Translations under genes and position numbers: made by a program
Source: a virus
Length of the DNA: 64,000 nucleotides
Virus record (IMG/VR): IMGVR_UViG_3300026488_000027
Span: 1-64,000 of that record
Strand: one strand, 5' to 3'
Shown here: positions 32,259 through 42,424 of the stretch, one piece after another
Layout of the letters: every line of letters starts with the position of its first letter
Position numbering within the stretch: position 1 is the stretch's first letter
Notes under the pieces: model-generated
Seen by the model: only the letters and a program-made list of their open reading frames with translations
Told to the model about the DNA's origin: nothing
The model's database searches: none

Positions 32259-35200
32259 CAGCTTGCCTCAGCCTGCTGCTGTTTCTCTTGCTGTTCCTGC
32301 TGTGGCATTCCATTCATATCCCATTTTTCAAGTGTGTAGCTTGTCTTCTGCATGTATTTTGCCAATTGATATATGGCACCTTTTAGTTCCATTCTTAACT
32401 CTCTGTTTTCTTTCATAAGTTCCTTGTTTTCAGCTTCAAGTCTGGCAAGCTTGGCAAAGAGTATGTCCATTGTTTTTTCGCCATAGGGCAGCGGAACGAC
32501 TGCTTCAGGTTTGTCTCCTTCACCAAGAAGAGTAACGGTTGGTTCAGAAACTATTCCGCCAGTTGCGAGTGCGGCAAAACCACCTGTTCCTGTTTCTTTT
32601 GTTACTTCAGCATGTGTTAGCGTAACAGGTTCCTGCGTGTAGTAGGAGTATGTGTATGAATAGCTGAATCCTTCTCCAGAGTAGGATGAGCTTTGATAAT
32701 AATGTCTTGTTGCAAGGCGTTGTGTGTAGCCGACGGTCTGTTTCTGGCTCTGTGTTATCCATTTTAGCCCTGCTATGAAGTTTTCAAGCTGCTGTAATGT
32801 GTTGAACATGCTTTGTTTGATATCAGTCAATTTTTTGCTTATTATGCCGTCATTTCCAAGCAATTTTTTGAGAATTTCCGTCTGCTGCTCTATTTTGTCT
32901 TTCAAAACTTCAGCTTTTGCCCCAACAACGCTGTGTATCTGCTTAAGAGTTGAAACCGTCTGGTTCTTAGCCAAATCTATTGCAGCTTTGATTTGCTGTT
33001 CCATTGAGGTTTGCTTATCCGAAGTGACTTTCTGAAGTTCATACAGATCAGAAAGCACCTTCGCCTGTATGTCGCCGTATTCTTCCGCTGTGGCTGAAAC
33101 ACCTCTTGCGCTTTCAAGATACTGGGAAACAAAGCTCATGTATTCTCTAACGGCTTCGGGTTTGCCGGTGAGAGCCTTCTGGTAAAGTTCTGTATATTTT
33201 GCGGTCTGCATCTGGAAGCGTGTTTCGGGAGTCGCCCAGACAAGCTGACCCTTCAAATCATCTATGGCTCTGCCTATGTCCTCTATGACCTGCTTGAGAT
33301 CTTCCGCCGTGCGCTTAAGTTCCTCAGCCCTTTGCTTTTCAAGGTTCCAGCGTTCGAGAACAAGGGTTTCAACTTCTCTTGCCTTCTCAAGGAGCTTGTC
33401 AGGATCCTGTATAGCCCAGAGCTGTTGCAGACCGGCTGTGATCTTCTGGCTAAAGTAGGAAATGCGTTCTTCTGTGGATTTGCCATAAAGCTGTGCTTCT
33501 TCTCTTACAGAGGCTATGCGTTCGGACAGAGCTTTTCTGTAGTCCTGCAGTCTTCTGTAAGCTTCCTCAGCCTTGCTGAGCCAGCTGTCAAGCTCGGCAA
33601 CATATTTCTCAACATCTTCCAGAGATCTTCCCACAAGATGAGGGATTTGGTCGAGAAGCGATCTGTCGGCATCCCAGTCCCTATGCTTCTCAATAATGTC
33701 TTGGACACGTTCCTTTAGTTGTTTCCACTTGTTGTATTCTTCTTCGAGTTCATTTAGTCTTGACTGGTAGTAATTGTAAGCATATTGAGCAACCTTATCG
33801 TATTCTTCAGCAGAGGCTTTGTTCCAGTCAACGGATTCCCTGTATGAATACCATAGATCTTTCCAATATGCTGACTCCTTTTTGCCAAGAATGTCTGTGT
33901 AATAATACAGAGATTGCTGTTGAAGTAGTTGTTCAAACTGAGGTATATATTTTTCCTCGGATGGTTGTTGTCTTAGCCAGCTAAGATATTCAAGAGCCGT
34001 CTCTATCTGATCTTCAGACCAGAAACCTCCATAGGCGGCGTCATGTATGATTTGAGATACATAGTTGGGATTGCTGTAAAAGGTAGCCAGATCTTCAGCA
34101 GTTACAGGAATACCTGCTTGTTGCAACTTATGTGCCCAATAATCATATTCAAGATCTTTGTATTCTTTTGCGCTTATCACATTTAACTGGTAAGCTTTTT
34201 GAGCTAAGTTCATTATTCTATTGTATGTTTCTTCAACTGAATCAGCGGTCTCTTTTAAAGCAACCGTCAGATTAGATAGCTCGGCTATCAGTTCCTCGAC
34301 TGTCATTCCGTTGGCTTCGGCTACCTGCTTCAACACAGGGTAGTAGTCTTCAAGGTGGATCAGTATGTTGTAGAGATCTTCCCAGCCAAGATGCAGATTC
34401 TGTATAGTGTCCCAAATCTGAGGATAGAGTTGCTGGAAGCGTTCTATCTGTGCTTGTGTTGCGTCATATAAGCCAAGCTGTTGTTGCAGCATGGTTGTGA
34501 GCGTGTGCTGGTAAGCATCTATTGCTTTCTGTCCAAGGTCTTCTGAAAGCAGTCCCCTTTGCTCAAGTCTTTTGACCGCATCCTCCCAGTTCATAGTCAT
34601 TGTGTAAACTTGCTTGCCGAAATCGGATATGGTGTTTTTGAGGTAGTTGTTGAAGTTTTCTATTGCCGCCATTGTGTTGGAGATGTCTTCTTTAAAGAGA
34701 TCGTAAACCTGCTGGATTTCTTCTTCGGATGATGCATTCTGGATGGCTTCCATGTAAGAGTTTATCCATTCGTTGAACTTTTCAGCATCGGCTGCATAAG
34801 CCTGTAGCTGCTCTTTTGTGAACTCCATGAATTGGGGAATGATCTCTTTGGGTAATCCCTTCTTGAGATACTCTTCTATTTCTTCACCTATATCTTTCCC
34901 CTTCCAGTTGTGTTCGTATAAAGTTATTTGATACTGCTTGAAAGCTTCTTCCCAAGTGGTGCCGAATTGGGTGTCCATCTGCTTGGCGAAGTCCATCCAG
35001 TCCTTGACAATATTAGTAACGATCTGCTTATATGCATTTTGAACTTTTCTCTCAGTCTCCTTTTCATCTTTCCCATGATCCATATCTGGGCGAATGCTAT
35101 ATGCTCCAGAAAGAGCTTGATCCATAGAAATCTCATAGGTTCCAAAACCTTCAAGTATGTGGAATTCGGGTTTCTTCTTTTTCTTTTTGCCAATTCCAAA

Positions 35201-38200
35201 TACATCACTCACAACATCTCCAAGTATATTGCCCGCCAGACCTCCAACAGGGCCAAAGAAATGATAGCCTATTGCAGTGGTGGCTCCTGATATTAAAGAT
35301 CTTTCCCAGCTTCCTGTTCTGAGATAGGTGGTCAAGCCGCCCATCAGTCCAGCAGAAGCCCAGGGATTCTGCTGGAGCCAATCTGTTACTGCTCCAAGAG
35401 GATACCAGCCTGTCTGATCAAAAGCCCATTCGGTAATGGTTGCTGGAGTCTGCCAGTAGCTGTTCAAAAGCTTTGATACATTTCCAATTAGTCCTAAACC
35501 AGTTAATCCTGCTTGTTGGTTAGATGCAGCTGCTTGTTGTGCAGTTGGGAAAATAATTCCTTTCAAGACATTACTCAGGACGCTCATTAGAGCTGTTGAG
35601 AGATAAACAGCGAAGCTATGAGCAAATGCTCTTGCAATATCATTAAATAATGCTTTGAGATAGTCTTTAAACTTTCTCAGATGTCCTCTAAACAAATCAT
35701 TAAATAGCATTTCAAAGAAGTTCTGGAATGCTTCTTTCAATCCACTGGTTAAGTTCTTAATCAGATCAAGGAGACCACTTTTCATCCATGAGTAAATCTT
35801 CTGAATTCCTTTCTCAAGTCTGTGATATTCTGCTTCGCTAATGATACCTTCTTGTTTCAGTTTATCAATGGTATTTTTCATGCGGTTAAGATAGTCTTCA
35901 GCTTTAGAAGCATTGTCAACAAGAATATCACCAAGTGGTGCCAGAATGTCTTGCTCAACTGTTTTCTTGGCAAGTTGTTTGTATTTTTCAATTGCTTCGC
36001 TAATATTGACCCCTATGTTTATCTTCAGATCTTTGAATGATCTAAGTTCTTTGATTTTGTTAATTATGTCAGTAACCTTTTCATCAATTGGGATAAGATC
36101 CTTTGTAAGTGTTCTGTAATGTTCTTTCAGTTTATTTACTACATCAGCTTCCTTTGAGTAAATTCTTTCTTTAATCTTTTCTCTTTTTTCAAGAATACTG
36201 TTTATCTTTTCATCAATTTCTTTTTCCTTTTGTTTTAAGGCTTCTCTTTGTTTATCAGTGAGAAGTGCTGATCTTTCATATTTTATCAGTTCATCTCTAA
36301 GAGATTTGTAATTTTGTATTTGATTGGTATATATGTCATACTGTTTCTTTAATTCTGCAGTAGTTCGCTCATATCTAAGATAGATTCTTTCTGTTTCAGT
36401 GCTTGCAACTTTAAGTTTGTTATTTATTTGTTCAATTAGCTGATTGTATTTTTCAGTAATTTTTATTGACTCACTTTTGTAGTTCTTATTGACCTGTTGA
36501 TATTTTGCAGCAAGTTTAAGGAGTTCCTTGTATTGATATAACTTTTCATTTTCCTGTTTCAATGTCTTGACTTTTTCTTCATCAAGTTTTAATTCTTCAA
36601 GAAGATCTTTCTTATTTTTATCACTAACAGTTGCAATCTTTTTCTTGAGATCTAATATCTTTTGACTGTATTCTGCTATCTTTTTAGTATTTTCTGCTAT
36701 AAGAGCTTCTGTTTCTTTGATTCTTTCACTTATTGATACACTTATTGTTTCTTTGAATAAACCACTTTTACCAAGAATTAATTGAGATTGTTGTGTAGCT
36801 GCTTGAGTTTTTCTTAGTTGTTCTTCTATATCTGTGTATAATTTACTTAAGGAGTTTCTATATTCTTCAAGTAAATCCTTATGCTTCTTGAATCTTATTT
36901 GTTCATTTTTAATCCAAGTATCATCACCTGTGATTCCATATGCCCAGAGATTACCTATATCTTCAGCAACTTCCTTGTGAGCTTCACCTACTTCAAGAAG
37001 TGTTTCCTTAAATTCTTTCCAATGTGTGATTGCATAAATTAATGTTGCTGTTAGAGCAGCGATTCCTGTTCCAACGAGACTTATGGTAGCGGTTAGGGAT
37101 ATAGCAGATTCAGCAGCAGCCGTCATTGCTATTTCATACTCAGTTGTTGCTACAAAAAGAGTTCTTATTGACTCATATAAAGAATCAATTACGGATAGAA
37201 GTGGTTTTGCTGCACTGGCTGCTGTAATAAATCCTTTTCCAACTAATTCTAATGTTTGAATCAGAACATTAAAACCACCAACAATTAATCCAAAACCACC
37301 TTTTATAATTTTAGCCCCAAGATTAATTGAAGCTAATCCACCCAATATAGTGCTTATTTCTAATATAACATCCCAATGACGAGAAACTTTTTCAAATGCA
37401 GTTACTACATGAGAAGCAGCTATTGCAATACTTTCTAAAACAGCCTTTAATTTTTTACCTTCTTCGGTAAGTTCAATCATTCCATCTTTTACTTTGAAAA
37501 ATCTATGTATTAATTTATCAAGAGTCTTGGTTAGTGTGTCATAGAATGGTTTAAAGGCAGGTTCAACTATTTGTAATTTGAATAGAGATTTTAATGTTGT
37601 TGATAAACCTGTTATAGTTTGTTGAACATCTCTTGCAGCATATTTAAATCCAGCAAGAATATCAGAAAGATGATAAATCAGTTCACCAGTTCTTGCCCAG
37701 TATTTAATTTGTTCCATTAATACAGGATTACCTTGAGCAACAGATCTAACAACCTCTGAATATTGTATTCCAACACCAGTTAGTAAAGCCCTTGTTTCTT
37801 GAAATATTTGTAGATTTATTCTTTGTCCCTGTGTTAAAACGGCTATTGCATTAGCTAAAGCAAGAATTCCTTCTCTTGCTTTTTTGTTGTGTAAATCAAG
37901 AGTCTGGCCATAGGCAGCAAAAGCACGAGCAAGTTTCATCATCTGTTCGCCAGTAAGAGGTGTTTGAGCAGCAAGCAGTTGAACTGTTTTGTAAACTTCT
38001 TCAGCTCTTCTTTTATTCACTTGATATGCAGTAGCTAAAATCTTCTGTTGATTTATGACGGAGGCGAGATGAGAAGTTTCAACAGCAGCAAGAGAAATAA
38101 CAGCCATTTTATGATCTTCAATGGCTTTGGCACCTTCTTTGAAAGCATCAGTTACTGCATGAACTATTCTCATTATACCACGATAAACAATTTCAGCACG

Positions 38201-38413
38201 AACAATTGTCCAGACTAATCCTCTCCAAGTTCTATCTTGTTTTACAAGTTCTCTTGTGTGTTTTTGTGTCTCTACTATGACATCTCTATAAACCTTACCA
38301 AGCTGTTTATGTGTAGAAATAGCCTCTGTTACTGTTCTTTGTAGTTCCTTTATCTGTTCAGCAGTTAGCTTTTCATGGAATTCTATGTCTATGCTAATTC
38401 TATGCTCTGCCAT
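32258..38413 (-). CDS. Tail tape measure protein
   Basis: 2,051 aa, the longest gene here. Long coiled-coil regions (about residues 520-780 and 1,540-1,800) alternate with hydrophobic segments around 360-480 and 1,000-1,130, the usual plan of tape-measure proteins, which set tail length and help DNA cross the membrane. Near the C terminus LATGGIVSEPTVTLLGEGDK followed by PEAVVPL is a common tape-measure motif. At about 0.15 nm per residue it predicts a tail of roughly 300 nm, so a long-tailed siphovirus. Preceded by the chaperone pair, as usual. Confidence 0.92.
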   Translation of the reverse strand: MAEHRISIDIEFHEKLTAEQIKELQRTVTEAISTHKQLGKVYRDVIVETQKHTRELVKQDRTWRGLVWTIVRAEIVYRGIMRIVHAVTDAFKEGAKAIEDHKMAVISLAAVETSHLASVINQQKILATAYQVNKRRAEEVYKTVQLLAAQTPLTGEQMMKLARAFAAYGQTLDLHNKKAREGILALANAIAVLTQGQRINLQIFQETRALLTGVGIQYSEVVRSVAQGNPVLMEQIKYWARTGELIYHLSDILAGFKYAARDVQQTITGLSTTLKSLFKLQIVEPAFKPFYDTLTKTLDKLIHRFFKVKDGMIELTEEGKKLKAVLESIAIAASHVVTAFEKVSRHWDVILEISTILGGLASINLGAKIIKGGFGLIVGGFNVLIQTLELVGKGFITAASAAKPLLSVIDSLYESIRTLFVATTEYEIAMTAAAESAISLTATISLVGTGIAALTATLIYAITHWKEFKETLLEVGEAHKEVAEDIGNLWAYGITGDDTWIKNEQIRFKKHKDLLEEYRNSLSKLYTDIEEQLRKTQAATQQSQLILGKSGLFKETISVSISERIKETEALIAENTKKIAEYSQKILDLKKKIATVSDKNKKDLLEELKLDEEKVKTLKQENEKLYQYKELLKLAAKYQQVNKNYKSESIKITEKYNQLIEQINNKLKVASTETERIYLRYERTTAELKKQYDIYTNQIQNYKSLRDELIKYERSALLTDKQREALKQKEKEIDEKINSILEKREKIKERIYSKEADVVNKLKEHYRTLTKDLIPIDEKVTDIINKIKELRSFKDLKINIGVNISEAIEKYKQLAKKTVEQDILAPLGDILVDNASKAEDYLNRMKNTIDKLKQEGIISEAEYHRLEKGIQKIYSWMKSGLLDLIKNLTSGLKEAFQNFFEMLFNDLFRGHLRKFKDYLKALFNDIARAFAHSFAVYLSTALMSVLSNVLKGIIFPTAQQAAASNQQAGLTGLGLIGNVSKLLNSYWQTPATITEWAFDQTGWYPLGAVTDWLQQNPWASAGLMGGLTTYLRTGSWERSLISGATTAIGYHFFGPVGGLAGNILGDVVSDVFGIGKKKKKKPEFHILEGFGTYEISMDQALSGAYSIRPDMDHGKDEKETERKVQNAYKQIVTNIVKDWMDFAKQMDTQFGTTWEEAFKQYQITLYEHNWKGKDIGEEIEEYLKKGLPKEIIPQFMEFTKEQLQAYAADAEKFNEWINSYMEAIQNASSEEEIQQVYDLFKEDISNTMAAIENFNNYLKNTISDFGKQVYTMTMNWEDAVKRLEQRGLLSEDLGQKAIDAYQHTLTTMLQQQLGLYDATQAQIERFQQLYPQIWDTIQNLHLGWEDLYNILIHLEDYYPVLKQVAEANGMTVEELIAELSNLTVALKETADSVEETYNRIMNLAQKAYQLNVISAKEYKDLEYDYWAHKLQQAGIPVTAEDLATFYSNPNYVSQIIHDAAYGGFWSEDQIETALEYLSWLRQQPSEEKYIPQFEQLLQQQSLYYYTDILGKKESAYWKDLWYSYRESVDWNKASAEEYDKVAQYAYNYYQSRLNELEEEYNKWKQLKERVQDIIEKHRDWDADRSLLDQIPHLVGRSLEDVEKYVAELDSWLSKAEEAYRRLQDYRKALSERIASVREEAQLYGKSTEERISYFSQKITAGLQQLWAIQDPDKLLEKAREVETLVLERWNLEKQRAEELKRTAEDLKQVIEDIGRAIDDLKGQLVWATPETRFQMQTAKYTELYQKALTGKPEAVREYMSFVSQYLESARGVSATAEEYGDIQAKVLSDLYELQKVTSDKQTSMEQQIKAAIDLAKNQTVSTLKQIHSVVGAKAEVLKDKIEQQTEILKKLLGNDGIISKKLTDIKQSMFNTLQQLENFIAGLKWITQSQKQTVGYTQRLATRHYYQSSSYSGEGFSYSYTYSYYTQEPVTLTHAEVTKETGTGGFAALATGGIVSEPTVTLLGEGDKPEAVVPLPYGEKTMDILFAKLARLEAENKELMKENRELRMELKGAIYQLAKYMQKTSYTLEKWDMNGMPQQEQQEKQQQAEAS

Positions 38414-38795
38414 GTCTGCTTTCCAATTCTATATCTCTTATGGCACTGTGTATCTTCATTGCTTTATAAACAAGAGTAACAATCGGATTTGGAAGCTCAA
38501 GCAGTCCTATTTTGCTGTGAAAAGGAACTTGAGCTTCCACACAACTTTTTATATCCAGTATCAATGCAAATTCATCATAATGTTTGTTAACAAATGCTAC
38601 TGGGCATTCAGTTAAAGTTTTAGTTTTATTCTTACCAACAACTATAGGATAAGCAACAACTCCTATGTGTTGTTCTTTCGGAATATAAGGACAGTGTCTT
38701 ATTCTTTTTTGATATTCATCACATTCAGAACAGTTCCAATTGTATTTGTTTGAAAAGTTTATTCCACATAATATTTCAAAATTCTCTACATTCAT
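38400..38795 (-). CDS. Tail assembly chaperone extension (T of G/GT), reached by -1 frameshift
   Basis: 131 aa, Cys-containing (FEILCGINF, WNCSECDEY), lying between chaperone G and the tape measure, where lambda has T. Its reading frame is exactly -1 to G, and the G gene ends with the slippery heptamer GGGAAAA before its stop. An ATG overlaps that stop (ATGA), so independent initiation is also possible. Its end overlaps the tape-measure start by 14 bp. No other family recognised. Confidence 0.65.
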   Translation of the reverse strand: MNVENFEILCGINFSNKYNWNCSECDEYQKRIRHCPYIPKEQHIGVVAYPIVVGKNKTKTLTECPVAFVNKHYDEFALILDIKSCVEAQVPFHSKIGLLELPNPIVTLVYKAMKIHSAIRDIELESRHGRA

Positions 38796-39097
38796 TTTCC
38801 CTTAACAGAAAGTTTCATTATACGATCAAACAGTTCATTCTGAACAGCTATGGGAGCTTCTCTTATTTTTTCCATAATAGTTTCTTTTATAGAAGGATCA
38901 TCTACCATAAGACAGGTTTCAATTACTTCAAGAGCAAGATCCTGGAATTCATCAGTATCCACCTTACCTTCTTCCGCATTGAAATCAGCCAGTCTCTTAG
39001 CATATACAAGAAATTCCTCTCTGGTAAGGGCACGGATCTTAAATTCAACGTCATCAAACTTCACTTTCTCAGTGATAAAGCTTTTCAATACGAGCAT
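38792..39097 (-). CDS. Tail assembly chaperone (G-like), 101 aa
   Basis: Small helical acidic protein (FDDVEFKIRALTREEFLVYA, IREAPIAVQNELFDRIMKL) between the tail tube and tape-measure genes, the fixed place of tail assembly chaperones. It coats the tape measure before tube assembly. The end reads AAG GGA AAA TGA in frame, which gives a G GGA AAA slip site for -1 frameshifting into the next gene. Confidence 0.75.
   Translation of the reverse strand: MLVLKSFITEKVKFDDVEFKIRALTREEFLVYAKRLADFNAEEGKVDTDEFQDLALEVIETCLMVDDPSIKETIMEKIREAPIAVQNELFDRIMKLSVKGK
38795..38801 (-). promoter_or_regulatory. Slippery heptamer GGGAAAA for -1 ribosomal frameshift
   Basis: Minus strand, in frame as G GGA AAA just before TGA (38794-38792). 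Slipping by -1 continues as ATG AAT GTA, which is the frame of the 131-aa gene. Lambda uses GGGAAAG at the same place. Confidence 0.75.
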
Positions 39098-39171
39098 AAA
39101 GACCTCCTTGAAATGGTTTTATATTCGGCCCAGGGACAAAATGAATTCCCTGGGCCATACTTATATGCTAA

Positions 39172-40218
39172 TTAAATAAGAAATCTGATTTTTATATCAT
39201 CATCAGAACCAGTATCTATTGCAGTGAAGTTGAGTCTTCTGAAGAGAATATCTTCTTTGTTTTCATTAGCAAGGTCATTAATCTGTATGTGTGGCAGTTC
39301 AATTATAACATGATTACCTTCATCACCACTATCAAGTTCTATTGATAGATTAATTGTTTCACCAGACTTGAATTTGGTAAATAGATGTTCTGGATCAGAA
39401 GTTCCAGGCAAAACTCCTTCTATAGAAAAGTTTCCAGTTACTTTTCTGCTTGTAACTATTGCACTGACAATACCATCAGCTTCAGAAGCACATTCTCTTA
39501 GTCTGACATCATTTCCACCATTGATTTCAAAACCACCAAGACAGTAAGTTGTAGAGGAACCTACTGTAAATGTCATGTTCTGAAGGAACAGTGGTTTCTG
39601 ATCAGGATAGGTAATTGTAGGAAGTGTTTCAGCTACAGGATCACCAACTATTTTACCTGTGAAGTTGAATTCAATCATAACTCTTTCACCAACTCCACCT
39701 GCTCTTATGGTATAAGTTCCAATACAACCAGCAAGGACAATAGCTTCTGCTTTATCGTCTTCTCCAGCTGCATACCAGAGCTTGAATGAAAGAGAATTTC
39801 CACTTGTAGCAAGATTTGAAGTAGGTGTGTAATACATTTCACCTATGTATTCGTCACCTGAAGAAGGAGTTCCATCAGGATCAGTTTCAACATCAGTCTT
39901 GTTATACATACAAGCTCTTAGAAGTTTTCCTACAACAGGTTCAATCAGATTGGCAGGAGAACCGCCATCAGTCCCATCTCCTCTCAATTCACAGGTAAAG
40001 CTTATAGTGCCATATACAGCAGTAACATATTCAGCATCAGCACCAAAAGTGGGTTTCATTAGATTTCTTCTCTGTGTCTTTCTGGGAAAGTTAAATGTTA
40101 TATCTTCTGCTGGTATATAAAATACATCGGAAGAACTCCAGTCTGTTGGAGGAGTTCCATAAGAAGTTTCAACATAGCCTTTTAGAACAGTTCTTTTAAC
40201 AAGTCTTGGCAAAGCCAT
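39172..40218 (-). CDS. Major tail (tube) protein
   Basis: 348 aa, strand-rich, with an N terminus (MALPRLVKRTVLKGYVETSYGT) of the kind seen in phage tail tube proteins. GTISFTCELRGDGTDGG and YTIRAGGVGERVMIEFNFTG are typical of the beta-sandwich tube fold. Strong AAAGGAGG. Its position, after the tail terminator and before the chaperone pair, supports the call. The C-terminal 120 residues could be an extra surface domain. Confidence 0.82.
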   Translation of the reverse strand: MALPRLVKRTVLKGYVETSYGTPPTDWSSSDVFYIPAEDITFNFPRKTQRRNLMKPTFGADAEYVTAVYGTISFTCELRGDGTDGGSPANLIEPVVGKLLRACMYNKTDVETDPDGTPSSGDEYIGEMYYTPTSNLATSGNSLSFKLWYAAGEDDKAEAIVLAGCIGTYTIRAGGVGERVMIEFNFTGKIVGDPVAETLPTITYPDQKPLFLQNMTFTVGSSTTYCLGGFEINGGNDVRLRECASEADGIVSAIVTSRKVTGNFSIEGVLPGTSDPEHLFTKFKSGETINLSIELDSGDEGNHVIIELPHIQINDLANENKEDILFRRLNFTAIDTGSDDDIKIRFLI

Positions 40219-40253
40219 TGTTTACCTCCTTTCAAATAGAGATTTCATTAGTT

Positions 40254-40652
40254 TCACATATTATATGCTGTTAAGATACGAACATCAGCTATTCCAAAAG
40301 GATACAGCCAACCTTCATCTGTTTCAATTCTCAACACCTTTATGGGCTTGACAGAATTACCTCCAAGGAATTTGTCAGAATAAATTATGTTTATACTTTC
40401 CTGTATCGCTTTGTTCAGAATCTCAGATGTATTATCTTCATTGTAAACCACAATTCTTAAGATTACTTCAAATTCACATAAGTCTCTATTACACACCATT
40501 TTTCTTGTCTCAACACCATCAATAACAAATACAATTGGAGTTTCATAAGGCCTAATAGATTCAGTATTTCTATATCTTCTCGTGACAGTTCTTATTTCAG
40601 TCTTGTTATTATTAATTAAATCAACTATGTAATTTAAGATTTCATTCCTCAT
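40254..40652 (-). CDS. Tail terminator-like protein, 132 aa
   Basis: Size, mixed alpha/beta pattern (helix LNYIVDLIN, strands VIFV..., FEVILRIVVYN, helix LNKAIQESINII, final strands ADVRILTAYNM) and position between the HK97 gp10-like protein and the tail tube match tail terminators. Its start overlaps the end of the preceding gene by 11 bp. The call is by order and general fold pattern. Confidence 0.62.
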   Translation of the reverse strand: MRNEILNYIVDLINNNKTEIRTVTRRYRNTESIRPYETPIVFVIDGVETRKMVCNRDLCEFEVILRIVVYNEDNTSEILNKAIQESINIIYSDKFLGGNSVKPIKVLRIETDEGWLYPFGIADVRILTAYNM

Positions 40653-41217
40653 TTTTCAATCTCGCTATAGCTTTGCTAATATATGCATAAGCAGGAATGT
40701 GAACAACATGTTTGAGAACATAAGCGGGAATTGTTAATCCACCTATCTTTCTGTATTGAATTATACCTCTTGTGAAATCAGTTTCGACTTGTCTATTTAT
40801 TGGCCATGGAGTTCCTTTCGCTGGAACTCTAAGTCTTCTCCCCTTTGATCTGATAGTTCCACCAAATTCTAAGATAGCGGCTGCTGGATGGTTTGATACA
40901 ACGCTTTGTTTCACATGAATATCAAATCCATCTTCAGTTTTTTTCACTGACTTTTCAACATCAGTCATTGAAAATGAAGTGGCTAAGCTTTTTGTGTAAT
41001 TATAATTCCATCCATGTCGTGTTGTATGTTTCATTTCACTAACAATCACAGCAATAATGTTGGCAAGTAACTTGTTTGAAATATTTGCAACAGATGTTTC
41101 TATTTGATTTGCCACATCATCAATAATTTCATCAAGAACAATTCTTGAAAAGTTAGAAGGTGTAAATTCAGTTTTAGCCTTATGTTTTGATCTTATGGTA
41201 ATTTTTAATCCATTCAT
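40642..41217 (-). CDS. HK97 gp10-like head-tail joining protein
   Basis: Contains the family's central pattern: PAAAILEFGGTIRSKGRRLR after a strand region, and a C-terminal helix ISKAIARL. An N-terminal helical part (VLDEIIDDVANQIETSV) precedes it. 191 aa, somewhat longer than HK97 gp10. Located between connector gp6 and tail terminator, as in HK97-like phages. Confidence 0.75.
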   Translation of the reverse strand: MNGLKITIRSKHKAKTEFTPSNFSRIVLDEIIDDVANQIETSVANISNKLLANIIAVIVSEMKHTTRHGWNYNYTKSLATSFSMTDVEKSVKKTEDGFDIHVKQSVVSNHPAAAILEFGGTIRSKGRRLRVPAKGTPWPINRQVETDFTRGIIQYRKIGGLTIPAYVLKHVVHIPAYAYISKAIARLKNEE

Positions 41218-41228
41218 TGAAATGAACC

Positions 41229-41804
41229 TTAAAAGATTTTATATAAGTCAAGAACAGACTTAATATTGGGTGGAATATCTTCTTTAGGGCCTATAAAGGT
41301 TACTGAAGCACCTTGACCAGCTTTCGTTAGAAGATCATATTCATTCTTTCTTATTTTATCATACTTATACACAACAAACTGACATGCAGCGTCTATAAGA
41401 TCAGATGGTATTTCATTAGTTTCCCATCCAGCTTCATAGATAGCTTTTAGAACTTTTGGTGCTTCAGTTGGAATAAACGATAAATGAACAAATCCAGTTG
41501 AAAGATCAACAAAGTAATCTTTATTTTCAATTAATTTTGTATCAGGCTCAAATTTTCTCGCTGGATCATAATAAAGTTCAAAATTGGAAATTGGAAAGTT
41601 AGATAGCATAAATGTGTTTCCAACATTACCATCAATGTATTCTGTGACTTGCTTTCTTTCAATTACTCTACCACAATAGTTTTCAATAAATTTACAAACA
41701 GCATCACAAAGTCTGTTTATAAAGTCTTGTTCATCAGTAGAAAAGCTTGTTGCATTATCATAAGTTAGATATGGCTTGACCTTATCAAAGTCTACCCATG
41801 CCAT
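41229..41804 (-). CDS. Head-tail connector, gp6-like adaptor
   Basis: Matches the adaptor family pattern: DEQDFINRLCDAVCKFIENYCGR (helix with IENYCGR), then KQVTEYIDGN, YDPARKF, and later IPSDLIDAACQFVVYKYDK. This protein binds the portal ring. 191 aa. Starts in a TAATG overlap with the preceding small gene. Confidence 0.8.
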   Translation of the reverse strand: MAWVDFDKVKPYLTYDNATSFSTDEQDFINRLCDAVCKFIENYCGRVIERKQVTEYIDGNVGNTFMLSNFPISNFELYYDPARKFEPDTKLIENKDYFVDLSTGFVHLSFIPTEAPKVLKAIYEAGWETNEIPSDLIDAACQFVVYKYDKIRKNEYDLLTKAGQGASVTFIGPKEDIPPNIKSVLDLYKIF

Positions 41805-42016
41805 TACTTAGTCTTTTTCTTCTTTCTTAGTTTTTCTTCAGCATTTTCAGTCTTCATCTTCTTTTCTTTTATTTCAACCTTAACTTCTTCAAACCAATTA
41901 GGAAATGTTTTAATTAAATATTTACCCATATCATCCTCTACATCAAAGATATTTCCTTTACCCTTAAGAACAACTTTGGTATTGGCATAAAAGTCTGTAA
42001 GAAGTTTGATCTTCAT
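41804..42016 (-). CDS. Small protein with basic tail, 70 aa
   Basis: N-terminal 45 residues look like a small beta/alpha fold (LTDFYANTKVVLKGKGNIFD), and the tail is highly basic (EKLRKKKKTK). No family recognised. In the connector region between capsid and gp6-like genes, similar small proteins are found in many head modules. Confidence 0.6.
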   Translation of the reverse strand: MKIKLLTDFYANTKVVLKGKGNIFDVEDDMGKYLIKTFPNWFEEVKVEIKEKKMKTENAEEKLRKKKKTK

Positions 42017-42050
42017 TGAAGCCTCCTAATAGTCAGTTCCATAAGATTGA

Positions 42051-42365
42051 TTATGATAGATCTACATACTTCCATCCAGTTGCTTCACCAGTATATACAT
42101 ACAGACGATAACCTGGCGTAGTTGTATTTTCATCTATAGCGATTAGAAGTGTAGGCACAGAAGTTTCTGGTGGTGTGAATGTAGAAAATCCACCACCAAA
42201 ATCACCAGAGATAACTTTGAAAGGCAGAAAACCATGTGCATCTGTAAGTAAAGCTACGTTTGGTTCTGGTTGTTTACTTGTAAGTTTTCTAAAGTTGCCA
42301 GAAAGAAAATAATAAAACTCATTTTTATCTTTATCCACTTTGAAATGATTTATATAAAAATTCAT
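42051..42365 (-). CDS. Hypothetical virion-region protein, 104 aa
   Basis: Strand-rich with VDKDKNEFYYFLSGNFRKL and TPGYRLYVYTGEATGWKYVDL. GGAGG lies five bases before the ATG at 42365. Directly downstream of the major capsid gene, so a capsid decoration or head-completion role is possible but unproven. Confidence 0.6.
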   Translation of the reverse strand: MNFYINHFKVDKDKNEFYYFLSGNFRKLTSKQPEPNVALLTDAHGFLPFKVISGDFGGGFSTFTPPETSVPTLLIAIDENTTTPGYRLYVYTGEATGWKYVDLS

Positions 42366-42424
42366 TGTCACCTCCGACCGGTAAGATGGCTGGGGCCAAT
42401 AAAGACCCCAGCCTTACTTATCTA

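Noticed and set aside
33332-33718. 128-codon rightward frame inside the tape-measure gene
   Set aside because: A shadow of the coiled-coil coding region, without start signals.
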